NCBI RefSeq assembly: GCF_001425405.1
Contig: NZ_LMQP01000003.1
Location: forward strand, 344,428-387,655
Source of the DNA: Sphingomonas sp. Leaf412
GTDB taxonomy: Bacteria > Pseudomonadota > Alphaproteobacteria > Sphingomonadales > Sphingomonadaceae
Direction of reading: 5' to 3'
DNA length: 43,228 nt
Below, in pieces: positions 35,162 through 43,228 of this stretch. The position numbers were made by a program, and so were the translations under genes. Below the pieces are notes generated by a model. The model saw nothing but the letters and a program-made list of their open reading frames with translations. It had not been told where the DNA came from and searched no databases. Numbering within the stretch: the stretch's first letter is position 1; the number at the start of each line of letters is the position of its first letter.

Positions 35162-35538
35162 TCGGCCTGGTTCGCGACCGTGCCCGCGGTGGCGGCGAGC
35201 GTCGGGGCGGGACCGGTGGCGGGGCGCAGCGCCTCGCGCTCGCTGTCCGGCACCGCGGCGGTGGGATCGGGGCGGAAGGCCAGCGGCGCACGATCGGTGC
35301 CCGGCGTCGGCGCGTCGAGGGCCAGATCGGGCGCGGCATGCTCGGCGCCGTCGGGGCGGCCGAGCGCGCGATCGAGCCAGCCCAGCTTCAGCGCGCCGAA
35401 CACGCCCGCCGCGAGCGCGCCGACCGCACCCGCGGCGGCGATCACGATCGTGCGGCCCGCGGTCTTGTCGGCGCGGGGGCGGCGGGTGGCGGGGCGGCGG
35501 GCGGGGGCGCGGCGGCGGGGCTTGGGAGTATCGGTCAT
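35158..35538 (-). CDS. single-span membrane protein with basic N-terminus
   Basis: This 126-residue protein starts with a strongly basic stretch (PKPRRRAPARRPATRRPRAD) followed by one membrane helix (~29-51: TIVIAAAGAVGALAAGVFGA in part). The rest is Pro/Ala/Asp-rich and probably disordered outside the membrane. I recognise no family. The basic segment could bind DNA, RNA or acidic lipids on the cytoplasmic side. The start at 35538 is the only ATG before the basic region. The stop codon overlaps that of the DUF2459 gene in a shared CTAG. Confidence 0.65.
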   Translation of the reverse strand: MTDTPKPRRRAPARRPATRRPRADKTAGRTIVIAAAGAVGALAAGVFGALKLGWLDRALGRPDGAEHAAPDLALDAPTPGTDRAPLAFRPDPTAAVPDSEREALRPATGPAPTLAATAGTVANQAD

Positions 35539-35930
35539 GGGTGGGTCAACCGCCGGGCGGGGTAGGCGTTCCCGCGGTGGGCCAGTGCGCGGCGTGGCGT
35601 GGTAGATGTCATCGGGCGGGCTCGCGGGGTTTCTGGCGGGATGGTGCTACGATATCGCAGGTCGGGGGATGTAGAACAGGGGAAACCGCTAGTATCCGCC
35701 AGCACCCCGTCGCCCCGGACGGGCCCCAAGATCCATCGTGCCGCACGGTCGTCGGCTGCTGCCCTTGCGACGTCACGGATGCCGGGGCGAGCCTGGCGTG
35801 ACGGCGCCGGTTCTCGCCGTCGTGCCGCCTTCGCCGGGGAGGTGGCGATCCCCGCGTGGTGCGAGGGGCCGGGGGGCGCGGACCGCGGGCGGGGGGCCCG
35901 GTCGCTTCCGCGCCGGCCCGTCCCGACCGG
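35539..35930. other. 392-base gap with repeat copy, no gene seen
   Basis: The region separates the basic membrane protein from the DUF3597 gene, both on the minus strand. It holds the family B repeat at 35708-35803. The open frames crossing it have the GC-skewed shadow look and no ribosome site, so I call none. Confidence 0.5.
35708..35803. repeat. long imperfect hairpin repeat (family B), copy 3
   Basis: The element runs from CGTCGCCCCGGAC to CCTGGCGTGACG, with the ATCCATCGTGCCGC inner arm also present in copy 2. It is the most diverged of the three copies. Confidence 0.5.
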
Positions 35931-36374
35931 TCAGTCCTTCAGGCCCGCGGGGACGGTGCCGCCGTTCTTCTCCAGCTCGCGCATCACCGCCTTGTGCAGC
36001 CAGATGTTCATCTCCGCCGACCCGTCCGTCGCGCCGGTGTAGCCGAGTTCGGTCGCCAACTCCTTGCGGTTCGACAGGCTGGAATCGATGTCGAGCAGCT
36101 TCATCAGGTCCACGATCGAGGTGCGCCAGTTGAGGTCGGGATTGCCCTTCTGCTGCTGGATGCGGGTCAGCACCTGTTCGACGTCCACCGCCTGCGCCGG
36201 GGCGGGGGCGGGCGGTGCGGCGGGAGCGGGCGGCGCGGCGGGCGCGGTCGCGGTCGGGCGCGGGGCGGCGGGGGGAGGGGGCGCGGCGGGCGCATCCTTC
36301 CGGCCCGAGAATTGTCCGCCGAGCGGGCCGTTGTCGCCGAAGATCGCCTTCTTGATCGCGCCGAAAATGCTCAT
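35931..36374 (-). CDS. DUF3597 domain protein
   Basis: The 147-residue protein begins MSIFGAIKKAIFGDN, has a Pro/Ala-rich linker (residues ~28-60), and ends with a compact domain: VDVEQVLTRIQQQKGNPDLN, WRTSIVDLMKLLDIDSSLSN, RKELATELGY and MNIWLHKAVMRELEKNGGTV. This is the DUF3597 pattern, a helical domain of unknown function with similarity to LysM-associated small proteins. The ATG at 36374 overlaps the stop of the upstream gene as ATGA. No signal peptide is seen, so it is probably cytoplasmic. Confidence 0.88.
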   Translation of the reverse strand: MSIFGAIKKAIFGDNGPLGGQFSGRKDAPAAPPPPAAPRPTATAPAAPPAPAAPPAPAPAQAVDVEQVLTRIQQQKGNPDLNWRTSIVDLMKLLDIDSSLSNRKELATELGYTGATDGSAEMNIWLHKAVMRELEKNGGTVPAGLKD

Positions 36375-37618
36375 GGGAAATCGTCCTCGCTGATACCGTC
36401 AGGCCAAGACGAAGCAGCCGGGCAAAGGTTCACGCCCGCCGCGCCGGGGAGCGGCGCGCCGGTGGCAGGCCGGGCCGGGGCGTCGCGGGAGGGGGCGATG
36501 TCGGGCCGGACGGCCGGATCGGACGGGGTGGCGGGCGCATCGTCGGGCGGGGGAGCGGCCGCGATGCCGAAGAACGCGTCGCGCGCGATCGCCAGCGCCG
36601 CCAGTTCCTGCGGCGAATGCCGGTGGGGGTCGCCGCCCATCACCTGCGCCTCCAGCGGGCACAAGGTGCGGCGATAGTCGGGATGGTCGGGCTCGTGCTC
36701 CTGATGACCGACGAAGCCGGGCGGGGGCGGGAAGCTGGTCCGCCATGCCTCCCACGCCTCGTCCCACCAGACGCGGTGCGCGTGCGCGTCGGCGGCGTCG
36801 GGCGAATGTTGCGAATGTTGAGGCGCGGAAGGGGTATCGGCGGCGGCGTCGATCGCGGGGCAGGCGAGCGCGACGAGGCCCGCCGCCTCCGCGCGCGCCC
36901 ATTGTTCCGCGGTCCAGGCCGCCCGGTGCGCGGGGTCGAGGTCCGCGACGGCGACCTCCTGCGCGGTGGCGACGCCGGTGCGCGCGAACCGGTCCGCGGC
37001 GGCGAGCGCGTAGATGGGCGCGAGATCGGCGGCGGCGGCGTCGCTTGCGTCGTTATCGGCCAGCCCGCCCGCGCGCCGCGCGAGGAACAGGCCCGCGCGC
37101 GCCGGCCCCCCGTCATGGCCGAGCAGGTCGAGGAAGGCGTCGAATTCCTGCGCGACCAGCCGCGCGGCGCGCGCATCGGCATCGGCGGCGGCCTCCACCT
37201 GCCGGTCCAGCCGGGCGAGCAGCGACAGCGCGAGGCGATTGTCGTGGCGGTGGCGGGTGACGACCGTCTCGCCGCGGACATAGGTTTCGACCTGTCCGTT
37301 CAGCGCGCGGACGAGCAGGGTTTCCGCGATCGCCTCCCGCGCGACCAGCGCCGCGGCGCGCCAGCCGAGCGCGAAGGCGGCGCCCTTCGCCGTGCGGCGG
37401 AAGGCGTAGGCGGAGGTGACCGACAGGCCGACGCGCGCACAGGCCGCCTCCGCGCCCTCGCCCTCCGCGATCCCTTCCAGGAAGGCGCGCTGGTTCGCGG
37501 CGGACCAGCCGTCCTGGCGGCGGGAGATGTGCGCGGGGTCGTGGGGGAGGAGTGGCGGCGGGCTGGTCGCCTTGCGGGCGGGGGCGGTGATGCCTTCCAT
37601 GGGCGAGGTGACGGTCAT
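36371..37618 (-). CDS. conserved hypothetical with small HTH-like region
   Basis: The 415-residue protein has an N-terminal segment resembling a terminase-small-subunit or resolvase-type HTH: WSAANQRAFLEGIAEGEGAE followed by ACARVGLSVTSAYAFRRTAKGAAFALGWRAA. A helical middle (ALSLLARLDRQVEAAADADA and the following stretch) and a Pro/Asp/Ala-rich C-terminal third follow, with a conserved-looking WWDEAWEAWRTSFPPPPGF. No catalytic motif is seen. The likely role is DNA binding or phage-derived regulation; I am not sure. The start is ATG 37618, or Met at 37600. It is cotranscribed with DUF3597. Confidence 0.68.
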   Translation of the reverse strand: MTVTSPMEGITAPARKATSPPPLLPHDPAHISRRQDGWSAANQRAFLEGIAEGEGAEAACARVGLSVTSAYAFRRTAKGAAFALGWRAAALVAREAIAETLLVRALNGQVETYVRGETVVTRHRHDNRLALSLLARLDRQVEAAADADARAARLVAQEFDAFLDLLGHDGGPARAGLFLARRAGGLADNDASDAAAADLAPIYALAAADRFARTGVATAQEVAVADLDPAHRAAWTAEQWARAEAAGLVALACPAIDAAADTPSAPQHSQHSPDAADAHAHRVWWDEAWEAWRTSFPPPPGFVGHQEHEPDHPDYRRTLCPLEAQVMGGDPHRHSPQELAALAIARDAFFGIAAAPPPDDAPATPSDPAVRPDIAPSRDAPARPATGAPLPGAAGVNLCPAASSWPDGISEDDFP

Positions 37619-37754
37619 GCGCGGTCTCCCGGTGCGGATGTGCGCGGGAGGGTGCGGGATGTTGGAGGGTGTAGGACAGGGGGGATTGGGGTTGGCGGCG
37701 CGGCGGGCGTGGACCTTGGTACGAGGCCGGGGTGACGGGCGGTCGGGGCCACGC

Positions 37755-37784
37755 TTGACGGCTTGATTTCCGTAGTTACATAAT
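37755..37784 (+). promoter_or_regulatory. promoter of the brnTA module
   Basis: TTGACG (37755-37760) and CATAAT (37779-37784) form a sigma70-type pair with an 18-base spacer. The expected transcription start, about seven bases on, coincides with the GTG start of brnT at 37791, so the toxin message is probably leaderless. Confidence 0.6.
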
Positions 37785-37790
37785 GGACGC

Positions 37791-38063
37791 GTGGAAATCA
37801 GCTTTGACCCCGAGAAGCGCGAGAAGACGCTGCGCGAGCGGGGGCTGGATTTTGCGGATGCGGGCCGGTTGTTCGCGGGGCTGACCTACACGCGACCGGA
37901 CGAGCGGTTCGATTATCCCGAGCCGCGATTCCAGACCTACGGGTTGCTCGATGAGCGGTTGGTGATGGTGGTGTGGTCAGACGCGATGCGGGGACGGCGC
38001 ATCATTTCGATGAGGAAGTGCAATGAGCGAGAGCAAGCCTGGTTCGGAAAGCACCTGGATTGA
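37791..38063 (+). CDS. brnT: BrnT-family toxin
   Basis: BrnT is a small RNase-like toxin of the RelE fold that stops translation when its partner BrnA is lost. The 90-residue protein has the typical EISFDPEKREKTLRERGLDF, the Asp/Tyr-rich RPDERFDYPEPRFQTYGLLD, MVVWSDAMRGRRIISMRKCNERE and the final FGKHLD. The start is GTG at 37791; no Shine-Dalgarno sequence precedes it, fitting a leaderless message. It overlaps brnA by 41 bases, the usual BrnTA arrangement in which the antitoxin is second and autoregulates the operon. Confidence 0.9.
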   Translation: MEISFDPEKREKTLRERGLDFADAGRLFAGLTYTRPDERFDYPEPRFQTYGLLDERLVMVVWSDAMRGRRIISMRKCNEREQAWFGKHLD

Positions 38064-38307
38064 CCCGGACGATGCGCCGGAATGGACCGACGAGATGATC
38101 GCAACCGCGGAAATCGCGGTCGGCGACCGCATCATCCGTCCCGGCGCTTGGCGCACCGCCGGTCGTCCGCCGCTGGGCGCGAGCGCCAAGCGGCAGGTGA
38201 CGCTGCGGCTCGATCCGGATGTGATCGAGCGGTTCCGTGCGGGTGGCGCGGGGTGGCAGGGGCGGATGAATGAGGCGTTGAGGCGGGCGGTGGGGTTGGC
38301 AACCTGA
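38023..38307 (+). CDS. brnA: BrnA-family antitoxin
   Basis: BrnA neutralises BrnT and represses the operon through its C-terminal ribbon-helix-helix domain, here VTLRLDPDVIERFRAGGAGW followed by QGRMNEALRRAV. The N-terminal half (WIDPDDAPEWTDEMIATAEI) is the toxin-binding part. The protein has 94 residues. The start at 38023 lies inside the end of brnT, giving a 41-base overlap. It ends where the AT-rich island begins, so the module and the RelA/SpoT-like gene may have arrived separately. Confidence 0.9.
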   Translation: MSESKPGSESTWIDPDDAPEWTDEMIATAEIAVGDRIIRPGAWRTAGRPPLGASAKRQVTLRLDPDVIERFRAGGAGWQGRMNEALRRAVGLAT

Positions 38308-38360
38308 CCTAGACGCAGTACTAATATATTTGATAATTATAAAGCGAGCGCGCTAACTTT

Positions 38361-39374
38361 ATGACTTCATTTCCCGAGCCAAAATATACTGCGAGCAGAG
38401 TTTCTGCTGCTGGCCGGCGATTTCGTAAAGGTAGGGCTACCGAAGATGACATGCAGGTTATTGAAAATTGGCGTGCGTCTCATGCTCACGTAATTAATAC
38501 ATTTCAAATGACTCTTCGTAACCGAGCGAAGGATAAAGCGAAAGTCGGTCAAAGGTTAAAAAGGCGCGTAACAATTTTAGACAAGGTAGTCAGGGAGCCT
38601 AACATGGCTCTTGCGGCAATGAATGATGTTGCTGGCTGTCGATTGATTTTTGAAACGGTGGATGAACTCTACTCATTTAGAGATAGTTTGCGTTTAGCTA
38701 GAATGAATAGTAGAAGAAGTGTAGAAAAATCAAAGGATTACATACTCCATCCAAAAATCTCGGGATATCGAGGCGTCCACGAAATTTATGAGTATATGGG
38801 TAAGCCGGGCTTTTCGACTGCTTACAATGGCCTTCATGTTGAAATTCAGTATCGGACGAGCGCTCAACACGCTTGGGCTACTGCGGTCGAAACGGCGGGC
38901 ATGACGTCGTTGAACCAGCCGAAATTTGGTCGGGGCGATCAGGATTATCTAGAGTTTTTTCGAATAGCTTCGGAGATAATTGCACGGACTACTGAGCACA
39001 GAACCTCCTGCCTGCCCGAAACAAGTGATAGTGATCTCAAAAACCTCCTCTACAAATACGAGGAGCGGACGCATCTTTTGTCATCGCTTGAAAGACTTCA
39101 GACGGCAGCGCCAGTTCTTGACTTCAAGCAGAATACGATTTTAATGTTCTCGCTTGAGCCAGAAACACTTGGACAGTTGCAAACTCGTTCGTATGAGTCA
39201 TTGACTAGCGCCATGAGAGAACTAAGTGAACTTGAGACAAAATTCGAAGGTAAATCAGATATCGTTCTAGTTAAATCGGTTGATATCCCTAGTCTTACAT
39301 ATGTTTATCAAAACTATTTTTCAAATACTTCCGGTTTTGTCGATATGGTTCGAGATGGGGTTGATTCATTATAG
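38361..39374 (+). CDS. RelA/SpoT nucleotidyltransferase-domain protein (alarmone-synthetase-like)
   Basis: The 337-residue protein holds a single RelA/SpoT synthetase domain at ~33-205. Catalytic pieces are placed as RLK at 65-67, Asp89 (NDVAGCRLIF), KSKDYI at 123-128, SGYRGVH at 134-140, and VEIQYRTSAQHAWA at 160-173 with Glu161. No HD hydrolase or TGS domain is present, so it is a small-alarmone-synthetase or toxSAS type. The C-terminal ~130 residues (205-337, with YQNYFSNTSGF) form a separate domain of unknown role. The gene is strikingly AT-rich; one sampled 60-base line (38641-38700) is 35% G+C against neighbours near 70%, marking transfer. No clear ribosome site precedes the ATG, and no separate antitoxin gene is seen. 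Confidence 0.87.
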   Translation: MTSFPEPKYTASRVSAAGRRFRKGRATEDDMQVIENWRASHAHVINTFQMTLRNRAKDKAKVGQRLKRRVTILDKVVREPNMALAAMNDVAGCRLIFETVDELYSFRDSLRLARMNSRRSVEKSKDYILHPKISGYRGVHEIYEYMGKPGFSTAYNGLHVEIQYRTSAQHAWATAVETAGMTSLNQPKFGRGDQDYLEFFRIASEIIARTTEHRTSCLPETSDSDLKNLLYKYEERTHLLSSLERLQTAAPVLDFKQNTILMFSLEPETLGQLQTRSYESLTSAMRELSELETKFEGKSDIVLVKSVDIPSLTYVYQNYFSNTSGFVDMVRDGVDSL

Positions 39375-39397
39375 TTTGTAAAATTATTTAAGACAAT

Positions 39398-42295
<2,898 letters not shown>

Positions 42296-42303
42296 GGGCG
42301 AGG

Positions 42304-42318
42304 GTTCTACTTCCGTTC
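42304..42318. promoter_or_regulatory. LexA/SOS box before uvrA
   Basis: GTTC-TACTTCC-GTTC matches the alphaproteobacterial LexA site GTTC-N7-GTTC exactly. It lies 8 bases upstream of the uvrA start codon (read as GAAC-N7-GAAC on the uvrA strand). Confidence 0.75.
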
Positions 42319-42572
42319 CGCGGGGGAGGCCAGTGCCGGGAGATAGGGATGCGGCGGCGGACGGGAAAGGGCGGTGCGCCGTGTCGCCGTCGCGCGGGCC
42401 GTTCCGTCAAATCCTTACAATATGGCCGGAATGGAACAAATTGCGATGATATGGCGGGCGATTCAGGTTAAGAAACGATGAGGATCCGCTGCGCCGTAGC
42501 GGAACGGGCGGACCGACCGGTCCGTGGGTCGACCGCGGCTTCCCCGATCGACCGCCACGAGGGGGAAACGAC

Positions 42573-43199
42573 ATGAAAATCATGTTTGCCGGGACCATCG
42601 GCGCCGCGGCGCTGCTTGCCGCCGCACCGGCCATCGCCGCCACGCCGTTCGACCTGGAGGGCGTCGCCGCGGGCAGTTATGCGAGCCTCGTCGTGGACGA
42701 CGGCCCGGTCCAGCTGACCATCACGTCCGAAGGCGGCGGCGTCGTGCTCGTCGGGGACAGCAATGTGGCGCTGATCGGAAAGGGCGCGGCGAGCGTCCGG
42801 GACGGCAGGTTTTCGGCCAAGCGTTTCACGTTCAACCAGTCGATCGGGTCGATCACGTTCAACTACGGCGATGCCGGCGGGGACGACGACAATCCCGTGA
42901 ACGTGGCCGCGTTCGACGACCTGGGCGTGCTGCTCGGCACCGTCGTCGGCAGCTACGACCGGGACGAGTCGCTGGGCGGGTCGATCACCTCGACCTTCTC
43001 GGGCGCGCGCTACTACATCCTGTCCAGCGGGTCGGGCGACGCCAATCCGAACAGCCTGTTCTGGGACGTGGCGTCCTATTCGCTCGCCGGTGGCGGGGTG
43101 CCGGAGCCGGCGACGTGGGCGCTGATGATCCTGGGCTTCGGCGCGGTCGGTGGCGCGATGCGCCGCCGGTCGGGCCGGGCGGCCGCCGTCGCGGCCTGA
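42573..43199 (+). CDS. PEPxxWA-CTERM sorting-domain protein
   Basis: The 208-residue protein has a signal peptide (MKIMFAGTIGAAALLAAAPAIA), a beta-rich Gly/Asp/Ser middle typical of secreted extracellular proteins, and a C-terminal sorting signal. That signal is VPEPATWALMILGFGAVGGA followed by MRRR: PEPxxWA at 177-183, a membrane helix and a basic tail. Such proteins are processed by an exosortase and placed at the cell surface or in the exopolysaccharide matrix. The ATG at 42573 follows GGGGGAAACGAC. Its cargo function is unknown. Confidence 0.9.
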   Translation: MKIMFAGTIGAAALLAAAPAIAATPFDLEGVAAGSYASLVVDDGPVQLTITSEGGGVVLVGDSNVALIGKGAASVRDGRFSAKRFTFNQSIGSITFNYGDAGGDDDNPVNVAAFDDLGVLLGTVVGSYDRDESLGGSITSTFSGARYYILSSGSGDANPNSLFWDVASYSLAGGGVPEPATWALMILGFGAVGGAMRRRSGRAAAVAA

Positions 43200-43228
43200 C
43201 CCTGCCGCGCGCAGGAAAGGGGGGGGGG

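Noticed and set aside
37783..37785. ATG as the start of brnT
   Set aside because: It is out of frame with brnT; the in-frame start is the GTG at 37791.
43218..43228. The G-run at the right end as a signal
   Set aside because: It lies at the window end, is a simple homopolymer, and may be a sequencing or assembly artefact.

Overview
The window is a 43.2 kb piece of a high-GC alphaproteobacterial chromosome, most probably from a Sphingomonas-like member of the Sphingomonadales. The clues are a long TonB-dependent receptor with a GTRI-type TonB box, a PEPxxWA-CTERM surface protein, a TGT with the Zymomonas-type catalytic motifs, a GTTC-N7-GTTC SOS box of alphaproteobacterial type in front of uvrA, and several short GC-rich intergenic repeat families. 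Genes are tightly packed, often sharing an ATGA or GTGA stop/start overlap. Nothing resembles rRNA or CRISPR; one tRNA-Arg(CCG) is present.

Left part (1-12.5 kb): two small envelope proteins, a SleB-type cell-wall hydrolase, a three-gene operon (EF-hand protein, tgt, small membrane protein), an S66 LD-carboxypeptidase divergent from a MurC/Mpl-like ligase, a membrane-protein/XRE-regulator pair with operator-like repeats, and a coupled run of alpha/beta hydrolase, TPR protein, gloA and gloB (methylglyoxal detoxification). Then come two small four-cysteine secreted proteins, a PLP-dependent cystathionine gamma-synthase-family enzyme and a SIMPL protein.

Middle part (12.5-26.6 kb): a Baeyer-Villiger-type flavin monooxygenase, a class C beta-lactamase-like serine hydrolase, a glycerophosphodiester phosphodiesterase with a small lipoprotein, a PaoABC-type molybdenum aldehyde oxidoreductase operon, alanine racemase coupled to an MHS-family transporter, an M48-like metalloprotease, dapB, nth and a third four-cysteine secreted protein, then tRNA-Arg.

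Right part (26.8-43.2 kb): an ECF sigma/FecR pair upstream of a TonB receptor and a secreted esterase that carries a frameshift (probably a nutrient-uptake locus); phenylalanine hydroxylase divergent from a DUF2459 protein; a DUF3597 operon; a BrnT/BrnA toxin-antitoxin module with a probably leaderless toxin message; and a sharply AT-rich one-gene island encoding a RelA/SpoT-type alarmone-synthetase-domain protein, wedged between brnA and the SOS-controlled uvrA. A PEP-CTERM protein closes the window. The island next to brnTA is the best candidate for a little-described stress or phage-defence system; the family of small four-cysteine secreted proteins is the best candidate for an undescribed protein family. 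All functional calls come from reading motifs by eye; no database search was run.
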